A stretch of 64,000 bases of DNA from M3007 sp031425035 (GTDB lineage: Bacteria > Bacteroidota > Bacteroidia > Chitinophagales > Saprospiraceae), in the NCBI GenBank assembly GCA_031425035.1, contig JANPIN010000038.1:1-64000 (forward strand), written 5' to 3'. Under the pieces are notes generated by a model. It saw nothing but the letters and a program-made list of their open reading frames with translations, ran no database searches and was not told where the DNA came from. A program made the translations under genes and the position numbers. Positions 50,328-58,648 of this stretch are shown here, in pieces. How positions within the stretch are numbered: the stretch's first letter is position 1; each line of letters begins with the position of its first letter.

Positions 50328-50891
50328 CTACTTTACCCGGTCGGGGTTGCTTTTCAAAAATCCACTCCAGCCATTATGCGTTTTCTGGCCGCCCAGACTT
50401 TTATTCGACGATTGATACCAGTGACAAACGGCGGCGCCTAAGGCATCGGTCGCGTCGAAATATTTTTCCGTAAACGTTCTTTTCAGGATATTTTCCAGCA
50501 TGGCCGCCACCTGCTCTTTGGAAGCATTGCCGTTTCCCGTAATGGCTTTTTTGATTTTCTTGGGCATATACTCCGTCGTTTCCAGCTTGTTGACCATGCC
50601 GGCAGCGATGGCAACGCCCTGTGCACGGCCCAGTTTAAGCATGGATTGCACATTTTTCCCGAAAAACGGCGCCTCGATGGCCATTTGCGTCGGCTCATAC
50701 TGCCGGATCAGATCCTGCACCTGCTCGAATATGTAGCGCAGTTTTTCGGTATGCTCGGCGCCAATATGGGCGAACGTGACCACACCCATTTCCACCACGG
50801 TCATACCCAGCTTGGTGGCGTCGATAATCGCAAAGCCGAGCACATTGGTCCCGGGATCAATGCCCAGAATGCGGGTTTTTTGTTCTTCCAT
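50328..50891 (-). CDS. ruvC: Holliday junction resolvase RuvC
   Basis: This 187-residue endonuclease cuts Holliday junctions during recombination. Acidic active-site residues are visible in ILGIDPGTNVLGFAI (Asp), MAIEAPFFGKN (Glu) and YFDATDALGAAVCHW (Asp pair). The conserved GRAQGVAIAAG and ITGNGNASKEQVAAML segments also match. The C-terminal 25 residues (GGQKTHNGWSGFLKSNPDRV) are a basic extension. ATG at 50891 has a -7 box ending 4 nt upstream. It is divergent from the acyl-CoA dehydrogenase-type gene. Confidence 0.95.
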   Translation of the reverse strand: MEEQKTRILGIDPGTNVLGFAIIDATKLGMTVVEMGVVTFAHIGAEHTEKLRYIFEQVQDLIRQYEPTQMAIEAPFFGKNVQSMLKLGRAQGVAIAAGMVNKLETTEYMPKKIKKAITGNGNASKEQVAAMLENILKRTFTEKYFDATDALGAAVCHWYQSSNKSLGGQKTHNGWSGFLKSNPDRVK

Positions 50892-50895
50892 GCTG

Positions 50896-50903
50896 CGAAA
50901 GTA
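50896..50903 (-). promoter_or_regulatory. -7 box for ruvC
   Basis: The minus strand reads TACTTTCG (one mismatch), ending 4 nt before the ruvC ATG. A leaderless mRNA is predicted. Confidence 0.45.
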
Positions 50904-50961
50904 CGGCAGGCAGAAAAAACCGGCCCGATTAAAAAAAGGCGGCTAGGTTCGGCGGGTGCGC

Positions 50962-50969
50962 TACTTTTG
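50962..50969 (+). promoter_or_regulatory. -7 box for the 3-hydroxyacyl-CoA dehydrogenase gene
   Basis: TACTTTTG is a full match to TAnnTTTG, 33 nt before the ATG at 51002. Confidence 0.5.
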
Positions 50970-51001
50970 CAGCTTCCGACAAAAACGACAAAACACAAAA
51001 C

Positions 51002-52171
51002 ATGGATACGATCGGCATATTAGGCGCTGGAGCAATGGGCGGCGGTATAGCACAGGTGGCCGCAGCAGCCGGACATAATGTGGTAATTTGTGACAACCTC
51101 ACCATCGCCCTGGCCAAAGCGGGCAAAAACATCCAGGCTTCGCTGAAATCGATGGTGGACCGCGGCAAAATGGAGGACTCGGACGCTTACTCCCTCAACA
51201 GCCGCATTCGCTTCACCGACCACATGAGCGAATTCCGCAAATGCTCCCTGATTATCGAAGCCATTGTGGAAGACGTCGAGCAAAAGCAGATTGCTTTCAA
51301 AAGCATGGAAGCCATTGTGGACGATAAAACCATCCTGGCCAGTAACACCTCCTCGCTGTCTATTTCGGCGATGGGCGCTCACCTGCGCCATCCGGAGCGC
51401 TTACTCGGTATCCACTTTTTCAATCCTGCACCCCAGATGCGGCTGGTGGAGATCATTCCGGCGCTGCAAACCGACCCGGATATCGTGCAGCGCGCCCGCA
51501 GTCTGGTGGAAGGCTGGGGTAAAACCACCGTTTTGGCCAAGGATACGCCCGGTTTCATCGTTAATCGCGTCGCCCGGCCCTATTATGGGGAGGCGCTGCG
51601 GATCTATGACGAGGGCATTGCGGACATCGCGACCATCGACTGGGCCATGCGCGATCTGGCCGGTTTTCGCATGGGGCCCTTTGAATTAATGGACTTTATC
51701 GGCAACGACATCAATTACTCGGTGACCCAGATCGTGTTCGAGAATTTCTACTACGATCCGCGTTACCGCCCTTCTTTTACCCAAAAACGTCTGGTGGACG
51801 CCCATTTTTTCGGCAAAAAGACCAAACGCGGTTTTTACGACTATCGCGAAGGCGCCGTGAACCCGGAAGCCGTGAAGGACGAAGCCCTGGGCAAAGTAAT
51901 CGCCAGTCGTATTATAGCCATGTTGATCAATGAAGCCGCCGAAACCTGTTACCTGCGCATCGCCACACGCGACGATATTGATATGGCCATGACCCAGGGC
52001 GTAAATTATCCCAAAGGCCTGCTCGCCTGGGCCGACGAGATCGGTATCGAAAAAGTAGTGGAAAAAATGGACGCCCTCTACGTGGAATACCTGGAAGACC
52101 GCTACCGCTGTAGCCCTATGCTGCGGAAAATGATGCGTGAAGGGAAGACCTTTTATGAAGTAATGAAATGA
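51002..52171 (+). CDS. 3-hydroxyacyl-CoA (3-hydroxybutyryl-CoA) dehydrogenase
   Basis: This 389-residue NAD-dependent enzyme oxidises L-3-hydroxyacyl-CoA. The Rossmann start is IGILGAGAMGGGIAQVAAAA. Catalytic regions are ASNTSSLSI, the His in GIHFFNPAPQM, and DTPGFIVNRVARPYY. The usual C-terminal domain is followed by a second one (MLINEAAETCYLRIATRDDIDMAM), as in PaaH-type phenylacetate or butyrate pathway enzymes. No thiolase or hydratase genes are adjacent. Confidence 0.9.
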   Translation: MDTIGILGAGAMGGGIAQVAAAAGHNVVICDNLTIALAKAGKNIQASLKSMVDRGKMEDSDAYSLNSRIRFTDHMSEFRKCSLIIEAIVEDVEQKQIAFKSMEAIVDDKTILASNTSSLSISAMGAHLRHPERLLGIHFFNPAPQMRLVEIIPALQTDPDIVQRARSLVEGWGKTTVLAKDTPGFIVNRVARPYYGEALRIYDEGIADIATIDWAMRDLAGFRMGPFELMDFIGNDINYSVTQIVFENFYYDPRYRPSFTQKRLVDAHFFGKKTKRGFYDYREGAVNPEAVKDEALGKVIASRIIAMLINEAAETCYLRIATRDDIDMAMTQGVNYPKGLLAWADEIGIEKVVEKMDALYVEYLEDRYRCSPMLRKMMREGKTFYEVMK

Positions 52172-52197
52172 TAAAGTGATGAAGTGATAAAGGTAAA
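52163..52197. repeat. Single GAAGTGAT-type iterated arm
   Basis: GAAGTAATGAAATGATAAAG and the following TGATGAAGTGATAAAGG repeat the tRNA-spacer motif. The arm overlaps the end of the dehydrogenase gene (codons EVMK and stop). No opposing arm is present nearby. Confidence 0.65.
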
Positions 52198-52249
52198 AAT
52201 CCGTACCGACGAAAAAGTCGTTAGTTAATATTTACGCCCGTACTTAACC

Positions 52250-53353
52250 ATGAGAAAACTTCTATCCCTTTGGTGTTGCTGTTTCCTGCTTTTCAGTGGG
52301 CTGCGTGCGCAAAACGGCACGGTACAGGTAGGCCTGGAAATAGCGGACGCAACGTGCTTCGACCGAAATGACGGGATTTTTGAAGTTAAATTACTGGCGG
52401 GTACGGTGCCGGTCATAATTTACTGGAAAAACGTGGATAACGGCGAGTACGGTTACCGCGCTTTCGCGACCATCGGCCAGGTGGTGGTGCTGGACAGTTT
52501 GTTTCGCGGCAACTACGACTTCGTATTTTATGAAGCCGACGGCAAAAAAACCTTCGTCAGCAGCACCCTGAATTCACCCCCGGCTTTAGTGTCGACTTTT
52601 ACGGCGCTGGGGGAAAAATGTGCCGGTGAAAACGCCGGCAGCTTGTCGATCACCTCGGTCAATGGCGGCGTCCCCCCCTATCAATACGCCTTGAATAATA
52701 CGCCGCCGGGCAGCCAGACTTTCTGGACCGATCTGACGCCGGGCCCTTATTTCCTGACCATTGTGGATGCCCGGGGCTGCACCCAACAGGCCGGCGCCGT
52801 ACTGCCGGTGGGCACGCAATTCACGTTTAACATTGGCGCCGATACCTCGATCTTCTCCGGCGACACCCTGCGTTATCACTTGACGGCCAACCAGTTGCTT
52901 GATTCGGTGCGCTGGTCGCCGGCCCGCTACGCGCAGAACCTGCCGCTGGATAATGCCCGGCTGTTCCCCTTTTCCACCACCACTTTCCGGGCCTACGCCA
53001 CCGATACGGCCGGTTGCATCGCGACGGATGAAATTACCCTGACGGTTCACCGGTTGCGCGACGTGTACCTGCCCAATGCTTTCGCCCCGGAAAGCAGTGA
53101 TCAGGCCAACCGCATGTTTACCGTCTATACCGGCGGCGGCGTGGCCCGGGTGGAAAGCCTGCAGATCTTCGACCGGGGAGCACGACCGATATTTGATCGT
53201 CAGCAATTTGAGCCCAACGATCCGGCCATGGGCTGGGATGGCACCTTCCGGGGCAAACCCCTGTTGCCGGATGTGTATGTATACCACGCCGTCGTCCGCT
53301 ATACCGATGGCCGCACCGAAGATTTTACCGGCGACGTCACCCTGCTGCGCTAG
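52250..53353 (+). CDS. Secreted protein with gliding-motility/T9SS type B sorting domain
   Basis: This 367-residue exported protein has a signal peptide (LLSLWCCCFLLFSGLRAQ, cleavage after LRAQ). It contains a SprB-type repeat module (ITSVNGGVPPYQYALNNTPP, about 130-190), an Ig-like region, and the C-terminal type B sorting domain (VYLPNAFAPESSDQANRMF, LLPDVYVYHAVVRYTDG, FTGDVTLL). It should be delivered to the surface by the type IX system. It lies about 90 nt before the TolC gene. Confidence 0.88.
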   Translation: MRKLLSLWCCCFLLFSGLRAQNGTVQVGLEIADATCFDRNDGIFEVKLLAGTVPVIIYWKNVDNGEYGYRAFATIGQVVVLDSLFRGNYDFVFYEADGKKTFVSSTLNSPPALVSTFTALGEKCAGENAGSLSITSVNGGVPPYQYALNNTPPGSQTFWTDLTPGPYFLTIVDARGCTQQAGAVLPVGTQFTFNIGADTSIFSGDTLRYHLTANQLLDSVRWSPARYAQNLPLDNARLFPFSTTTFRAYATDTAGCIATDEITLTVHRLRDVYLPNAFAPESSDQANRMFTVYTGGGVARVESLQIFDRGARPIFDRQQFEPNDPAMGWDGTFRGKPLLPDVYVYHAVVRYTDGRTEDFTGDVTLLR

Positions 53354-53427
53354 TGCCGTCGAACAATTTTCATTTTCCACTGTCGATGCATCCGTATAGC
53401 TTGTGTGCTGTACCTTCGATTTCGTTT

Positions 53428-53435
53428 TATCTTTG
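53428..53435 (+). promoter_or_regulatory. -7 box for the TolC-family gene
   Basis: TATCTTTG is a full match to TAnnTTTG and ends 8 nt before the ATG at 53444, leaving almost no leader. Confidence 0.5.
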
Positions 53436-53443
53436 CTTTCCTT

Positions 53444-54796
53444 ATGCGACAGTTGTTTTTACTCGTTTTCTCGCTGTTTTTCCTGGAAAAAATGGCCGCC
53501 CAGTCTTCCGTCTCTACTCGTAGCATCACTTTGGGGGAGTCGCTGAGTATGGCCCTTGAAAACAGCGGCCAACTCAAAAAAGCCCGGCTGGACCGCCAGG
53601 GTTTCGAGGAACGCGTGCGGGAAGGCCGCAGCAACGCCTATCCGCAGATCACGGCCGGCCTCCATGCCGACTACTACCCGCAACTGCCTACCCAGCTTAT
53701 CCCGGGTTCCTTGTTCAATCAGGACGAGCCGTACATACCCGTACAGTTCAACATGCCCTGGCAGTTTACGGCCCAGGTGAATGTGCAGCAGCAGCTTTAT
53801 AACGAATCCGCCCGGCGTGGCGGTGCGGCCATCAACGTGACCCGCAGCGTGTACGATCTGCTTTCCCAGCGTTCGGAAGAGGAAGTGATGTCCCTCACGG
53901 CCACCGTATTTTACCAAATGCTGCAAACCGAACAACTGCTGCGGACCATCAATGCCAACAGCCTGAAACTCGACACCCTGAAGAGCATGGCCGAATTGCA
54001 GGTGAGTACCGGTTACGCTATTCCGACCGACGTTAAACGTATTCGGGTGGCCCGCACCAACCTGGAAACCCAGCGCCAAAACCTGCTGGGCGCCATCAGT
54101 TCCCTGCGCCAGACGCTGCAGTTACTCTGCGGCATCCCCTATGAACAGCCCCTCGAACCAACGGTGGATATGAGTAGTCCGGCCGGCGACTCCGCCCGCT
54201 GGCTGGCGCTGACCATCGAGCCGGAAACCACCACGGAACACCAGTTGCTGCTGCGCAACATCGAACTCAACCGCATCCAGGCCGGCAGCATCCAGGCCGA
54301 AGCCTGGCCCAGCCTGAGCGCTTATACGACCGGTTACTACCAGGCCCAGCGCACCGGTCTGACCAATGTGCTGAATATCGGGCGGCGCTGGTACGGTATG
54401 GCTGTGGTGGGTGTCAAACTCAACATACCGGTCTTCGACGGCTTCCGGCGGCTGCATAAAATCAAGTTACTGAACATCGAGGAACAAAAACTCGAAGCCG
54501 ACCGCGTCCAACTGGAAGGCGCCAAAACCCTGGAGTTCCGCCAGGCCCGCGAACAGTTGCTCAACGCCCTGCGCAGTCTGGACATGCAAAACGAGAACGT
54601 CGTGCTGGCCCGGGAAATTTCCGATAAAATGCTGCTGCAGTATCAGGAAGGCATAGTTTCCCTGTCGGAACTGCTCAATACCCAGACCGCCATTGTCGAC
54701 GCCGAAGCCAATTACTGGCAACAGGCTTTCGCTTACCGGCTGGCCGTGGTCAAGTTGCTGAAATCGGCAGGCCGGCTGGAGGAGTTGAAGTCTTGA
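53444..54796 (+). CDS. TolC-family outer membrane efflux protein
   Basis: This 450-residue protein forms an outer-membrane channel for efflux or type I secretion. A signal peptide (RQLFLLVFSLFFLEKMAA) is followed by two helical OEP repeats: ALENSGQLKKARLDRQGFEE (first) and LNIPVFDGFRRLHKIKLLN with LRSLDMQNENVVLAREISDK (second). The NTQTAIVDAEANYWQQ ending is typical. No membrane-fusion or RND gene is adjacent, so its inner-membrane partners lie elsewhere. ATG at 53444 is chosen over an earlier alternative codon because it gives the signal peptide. Confidence 0.9.
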   Translation: MRQLFLLVFSLFFLEKMAAQSSVSTRSITLGESLSMALENSGQLKKARLDRQGFEERVREGRSNAYPQITAGLHADYYPQLPTQLIPGSLFNQDEPYIPVQFNMPWQFTAQVNVQQQLYNESARRGGAAINVTRSVYDLLSQRSEEEVMSLTATVFYQMLQTEQLLRTINANSLKLDTLKSMAELQVSTGYAIPTDVKRIRVARTNLETQRQNLLGAISSLRQTLQLLCGIPYEQPLEPTVDMSSPAGDSARWLALTIEPETTTEHQLLLRNIELNRIQAGSIQAEAWPSLSAYTTGYYQAQRTGLTNVLNIGRRWYGMAVVGVKLNIPVFDGFRRLHKIKLLNIEEQKLEADRVQLEGAKTLEFRQAREQLLNALRSLDMQNENVVLAREISDKMLLQYQEGIVSLSELLNTQTAIVDAEANYWQQAFAYRLAVVKLLKSAGRLEELKS

Positions 54797-54935
54797 GGGT
54801 TTTAAACTAATGATTTACGGGTTGCGTTTTTAGGATTGTTTTTGAGGTTGCACCCCAAACAACGCAGCCGCGTGATATGAATCACGCCATTATTTTCAGT
54901 TTGCCCCTTTTCCGGCAGCCTCCTAAAATTGAACC

Positions 54936-57122
54936 ATGATCAAAAGTACCATATCCATTTTTGTCCAGCCGCTTGTTTGGCAGCGCCGCTCCCTTCGTAA
55001 GGCCTGGCCAGCCATTGTTGCTCTGCTGCTACTGCTGGCAACCGGCCTCTCCGCCCAAAAACCGCTCGATGGCAAACGGAATGGCGATCGCTATTTTGCC
55101 GCCAGTCGCTGGTCGGAAGCGCTCACCGAGTACACCAATTACCAGCAGGCCAAACCCGGCGATATGGCCGTGCTGACCAGACTGGGGATCACCAATTATC
55201 AGTTACACCAGGCCGATAAAGCCCGTCAGTTCCTGGAATACGTGCTGGGCCGCAATCCACAAAGCAGCGACGCCGACCTGCACTACTACTACGCCCGCAC
55301 CCTGCATGGACAGCAGGACTACGAAAAGGCCATTCTTGCCTACAAGGGTTTCCTGCGGGTTTGCGGTGATAAACACCCCTTGCGCGCCCGGGTGGTCGAT
55401 AATATTCGCCGCTGCGTAAATGCCCAAAGTATAGGCACGAATGACGCGGTAGCGCTGGTGGAAAATCTCGGCGACCGGGTCAATACCCCCGGCGATGAAT
55501 TTGCGCCGCTTCCTTCGGTGAACTATGCCGACCGCTTATATTTCTCCGCCGCACGCCCGGGTGCGGTTGGCGGACGGCGTAACGACAGCGGATATGCCGA
55601 CGAAGAAAGTGGCCGCTGGTGCAGCGATATGTTTGCCGCCAGCCTGGATGCCAGCGGCTGGCAGTACGCTGGCGATTTTGGCGGCCTGCTCAATACTTCC
55701 CGGCACGAAGTCGCCCTCGGTTTTGATGATGCCGGTCAGATCCTGTACTTTTTTCGCGGTTTTACGCTGTATGCCGGGGATATTCTGGCCGATACCGCCA
55801 ACCGCCAGGATGAATATGCGGTGATGCCGCCCATATTTCGCAGTACGCTGCAGCCGGAGAACGGCGATGTGGCGCCCTATTTTTTCAACGATACGACCGT
55901 CATTTTCGCCAGCCGGCAGGCCGGTGGTTACGGCGGGCTGGACCTGTATTTCACCACCCGCCACGACAGCATTTGGGGTTTGCCGCGTAATCTGGGTCCT
56001 ACCGTCAATTCCGCCTACGATGAAACCACGCCTTTTCTGGCCCGTGATGCCCGCACGCTGTATTTCAGCAGCAACCGCCTGGAAGGACTGGGCGGACTGG
56101 ACATTTTCAAAACGGTGTTTGACGAAAAAAAGAACACCTGGGAAGCGCCGCAAAACATGGGCAACGGCGTGAATTCGCCGGGCGACGATGCCTATTTCCG
56201 CCTGGATAAAGCAGGCAAACAGGCGTTTCTATCGTCGGACAGAATGAATGACAACTACGGCGAGCGCGATATATACCTGGTTTATTTTAAAGAACAACAA
56301 CCCGAGCAAAACCCGGCCGGCCCGGTGGTGCTGTTCTCGGAACTGCGAAAAGCCGGGAGTGAAGCCGCCCCGGTAGAAATACAACCGGTGGCCCTGGACC
56401 CTCTTTTTTACACCGCCGACCGCGATGTACTGTCGCCCGATAACCTGAGAATTGTAGAGCGGACTGCCAAAGTGGCCCGGCAAAATCCGTCGGCCAAAGT
56501 GCTGGTTACCGCCTTTACCGATGAAACCGGCCCTGCCAAGTTCGATCTGTACGCCGGTATTAAACGGGCCGAAATGGTGGGCAAAGCGCTGACGGATCGC
56601 GGTATTCCCGCCGGCCAGATCCTACTGCGCAGCGTCGGTCCCGATTTCGCGCTGGCCCGCAACGTGCTGGATGCAGCGCCCAACCCTTCCGGACAACGCC
56701 TCAACCGACGCCTGGAAATTACGCTGGTCAGTGCGACCGACGATGCGCCGACGCCGGCTTTTCTGCAACGCCCGACCGTACCCGAAGTGATGGCCACCGC
56801 CGGCGCCGCCCGCCTGGACCAGTATTCCAAAGGGCTGGCGTATAAAGTGGAAGTTGCCACTACCCGGCAGATCCTGAGCAATGACGCGCTGGCCATGTTC
56901 ACCGAACTGATGATCGAAAGCCAGCCCGGTGCGGGATCGTACCGCTACACGGCGGGGTTTTTAAAGCAGTTTGAGCAGGCGCTGAAACTTCGTCAGGAAC
57001 TGAAACAGCAGGGTTTTGACGAAGCTTTTATCGTGGCGTATGTGAATGGCGTGCGGGTGAGTAAGGCCGATGCGGCGAGTCTGGTGGTGAAATACCCGGA
57101 TCTGAAGGGATATGTAAAGTAG
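54936..57122 (+). CDS. OmpA-family envelope protein with TPR, PD40 and SPOR-like domains
   Basis: This 728-residue exported protein starts with a signal sequence ending LLATGLSAQ (about 40). TPR-type helices follow (about 45-165: YFAASRWSEALTEYTNYQQA). A WD40-like/PD40 propeller occupies about 185-455 (ARDARTLYFSSNRLEGLGGL, RLDKAGKQAFLSSDRM). An OmpA-like peptidoglycan-binding domain runs about 490-610 (VLVTAFTDETGPAKFD, LNRRLEITLV), and a SPOR-like C-terminus (YRYTAGFLKQFEQALKLRQE) ends it. The layout matches PorE-like proteins that hold the type IX machinery to the cell wall, but a general envelope role is also possible. Confidence 0.85.
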   Translation: MIKSTISIFVQPLVWQRRSLRKAWPAIVALLLLLATGLSAQKPLDGKRNGDRYFAASRWSEALTEYTNYQQAKPGDMAVLTRLGITNYQLHQADKARQFLEYVLGRNPQSSDADLHYYYARTLHGQQDYEKAILAYKGFLRVCGDKHPLRARVVDNIRRCVNAQSIGTNDAVALVENLGDRVNTPGDEFAPLPSVNYADRLYFSAARPGAVGGRRNDSGYADEESGRWCSDMFAASLDASGWQYAGDFGGLLNTSRHEVALGFDDAGQILYFFRGFTLYAGDILADTANRQDEYAVMPPIFRSTLQPENGDVAPYFFNDTTVIFASRQAGGYGGLDLYFTTRHDSIWGLPRNLGPTVNSAYDETTPFLARDARTLYFSSNRLEGLGGLDIFKTVFDEKKNTWEAPQNMGNGVNSPGDDAYFRLDKAGKQAFLSSDRMNDNYGERDIYLVYFKEQQPEQNPAGPVVLFSELRKAGSEAAPVEIQPVALDPLFYTADRDVLSPDNLRIVERTAKVARQNPSAKVLVTAFTDETGPAKFDLYAGIKRAEMVGKALTDRGIPAGQILLRSVGPDFALARNVLDAAPNPSGQRLNRRLEITLVSATDDAPTPAFLQRPTVPEVMATAGAARLDQYSKGLAYKVEVATTRQILSNDALAMFTELMIESQPGAGSYRYTAGFLKQFEQALKLRQELKQQGFDEAFIVAYVNGVRVSKADAASLVVKYPDLKGYVK

Positions 57123-57214
57123 CCCGGCCGACTTTTTGAAGTCGTTCAGCCAGCGCCGACGTGCTTTCGTCGTTGATTGTCGTTTGCCTGTTGTTATTTC
57201 GATTTGATATGCTA

Positions 57215-57222
57215 TACATTTG
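57215..57222 (+). promoter_or_regulatory. -7 box for the SPFH gene
   Basis: TACATTTG is a full match to TAnnTTTG. A TTG at 57191-57193, about 21 nt upstream, can serve as the -33 element. Confidence 0.6.
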
Positions 57223-57257
57223 CAATCAAAATGATATCACATCAAAATTTGAAATCA

Positions 57258-58109
57258 ATGGAAAAGACAATCAAACCTACTTCCGGCTGGGCCATGTTAC
57301 TGGTGTTTTTCTTGCTTGTTGGCCTGGGTATTACCTTTCTGATTATGCGTCAACCCGTTCCGGGCGTACTGCTGATCGTCGTCGCTACTTTGGTCATTGC
57401 ACCCGGTTTTATTGCGGTCAGTCCCAATACGGCCCGTGTGCTGACGCTGTTCGGCAGTTATGTTGGCAGCATTAAAGAGAGCGGCTTTTTTTACACGAAC
57501 CCTTTTTACACCAAAAAGCTGGTGACGCTGCGGGCGGTGACCCTCGACGTGCCCATCATCAAGGTGAACGACAAACAGGGCAATCCGGTGCTGATCGGCG
57601 CGGTGGTCACTTACCGGGTCCGGGATACTTTCAAGGCCATTTTCGAGGTGGAGAACTATGCCGACTTCGTCAAGATCCAGAGCGAAACGGCCGTGCGTAA
57701 ACTTGCCGGCATGTATAGTTATGACAACTGGGAAGACGAAACCGCCACCGTCACGCTGCGTTCCGGGGTGGATGAAGTGAACCACCAGCTGGCCCACGAG
57801 ATCAGCGAGCGTTTGAATATTGCCGGCATGGAAATCATCGAAGCGCGGATCAATAACCTGTCGTACGCGACCGAAATTGCCCACGCCATGTTGCAGCGCC
57901 AGCAGGCCACGGCCATCGTGGCGGCCCGGAGCACCATCGTGGAAGGCGCCGTCGGTATGGTCGAAATGGCGCTGGCCCAACTCTCGAAAAAGCAGATCGT
58001 CGAACTGGACGAGGAACGTAAAGCGGCCATGGTCAGCAACTTGCTGGTGGTGTTATGCGGCGACCGCAGCGTATCGCCGGTGGTCAATGCGGGCACGCTG
58101 CATCACTGA
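57258..58109 (+). CDS. SPFH/band 7 domain membrane protein
   Basis: This protein of about 283 residues has two close N-terminal hydrophobic spans (GWAMLLVFFLLVGLGITFLI and PGVLLIVVATLVIAPGFIAV). The SPFH domain follows (FGSYVGSIKESGFFYTNPFY, LDVPIIKVNDKQGNPVLIGA, MEIIEARINNLSYATEIAHA) and then a charged helix. SPFH proteins form membrane scaffolds or rings. An ATG nine codons upstream (57231) is an alternative start that would lie only 8 nt after the -7 box. It is followed by an Arc-type gene across an inverted repeat, a recurring gene pair. Confidence 0.85.
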   Translation: MEKTIKPTSGWAMLLVFFLLVGLGITFLIMRQPVPGVLLIVVATLVIAPGFIAVSPNTARVLTLFGSYVGSIKESGFFYTNPFYTKKLVTLRAVTLDVPIIKVNDKQGNPVLIGAVVTYRVRDTFKAIFEVENYADFVKIQSETAVRKLAGMYSYDNWEDETATVTLRSGVDEVNHQLAHEISERLNIAGMEIIEARINNLSYATEIAHAMLQRQQATAIVAARSTIVEGAVGMVEMALAQLSKKQIVELDEERKAAMVSNLLVVLCGDRSVSPVVNAGTLHH

Positions 58110-58220
58110 TTAAAGGGTTGATGAGGGTTGATGAGGTTTATAAGGTTTATAAACCTTATCAACCCTTATCAACCTTTTATAAACCTCATCAACCATATCA
58201 ACCATTACCAACCACTCCTC
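58110..58220. repeat. Iterated-arm inverted repeat, GGTTTATAAGG/GGTTGATGAGG type
   Basis: Left arm GGGTTGATGAGGGTTGATGA plus GGTTTATAAGGTTTATAAACC; right arm CTTATCAACCCTTATCAACC, TTTATAAACCTCATCAACC and further copies. It exactly fills the SPFH-Arc gap, ending 4 nt before the Arc ATG. It is related to 31651-31743. Confidence 0.8.
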
Positions 58221-58223
58221 CCT

Positions 58224-58409
58224 ATGGCCGCAAAGAAATCTTTTGTGCTCCGCATGGACGAAGCCATGTACGCGGCGCTCGAAAAATGGGCTGCCGATGA
58301 ATTCCGCAGCGTCAATGGCCACCTGGAATGGATCATTAGTCAGGCGCTGAAGGATGCGAAACGCGAGGTGAAAATTCAAACATCCACGGAGCCGACGCAG
58401 GAAAAGTAG
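58224..58409 (+). CDS. Arc-type ribbon-helix-helix protein
   Basis: This 61-residue protein has the ribbon-helix-helix pattern: strand KKSFVLRMDEAMYAALEKWA, then FRSVNGHLEWIISQALKDAK, as in Arc-like DNA-binding proteins that often accompany SPFH genes. A longer open frame upstream is only the translated repeat; ATG at 58224 (MAAKKS) is the sensible start. It could be a transcription factor for the pair or a small partner of the SPFH protein. Confidence 0.8.
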   Translation: MAAKKSFVLRMDEAMYAALEKWAADEFRSVNGHLEWIISQALKDAKREVKIQTSTEPTQEK

Positions 58410-58431
58410 GAGTCATCCGGGATTGTATGAT

Positions 58432-58550
58432 GCATACTTAGCCGGATGGTAACACGGATTTTACGGATACTACGGATTTTCGCGGATTTTAAAATCCGTG
58501 AAAATCCGCTCAATCCGTTGCATCCGCGTTACCATCCGGCTACGTGTGCG
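58432..58550. repeat. Long iterated-arm inverted repeat, ACGGATTTT type
   Basis: The outer arms TAGCCGGATGGTAACACGGA and TCCGCGTTACCATCCGGCTA are complementary with one mismatch. Inside, repeated ACGGATT units face AATCCG units and meet at a TTTAAAA centre. The arms extend outward as GCATAC/GTGTGC. The region could form a cruciform of about 55 bp per arm. It lies between the Arc gene and the amidohydrolase gene. Confidence 0.85.
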
Positions 58551-58648
58551 TGATTATCGAAGAGTTGCGCCAATTTCATTCAGCATTTGCAGCCGGGCGC
58601 TGGTTTTTATTTTTCAAAACCTACATTTACCCCCAAAATATTTGCTGC

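Noticed and set aside
58128..58223. N-terminal extension of the Arc-type protein
   Set aside because: The extension is only translated repeat sequence (INLINPYQP-like); the family starts at MAAKKS.
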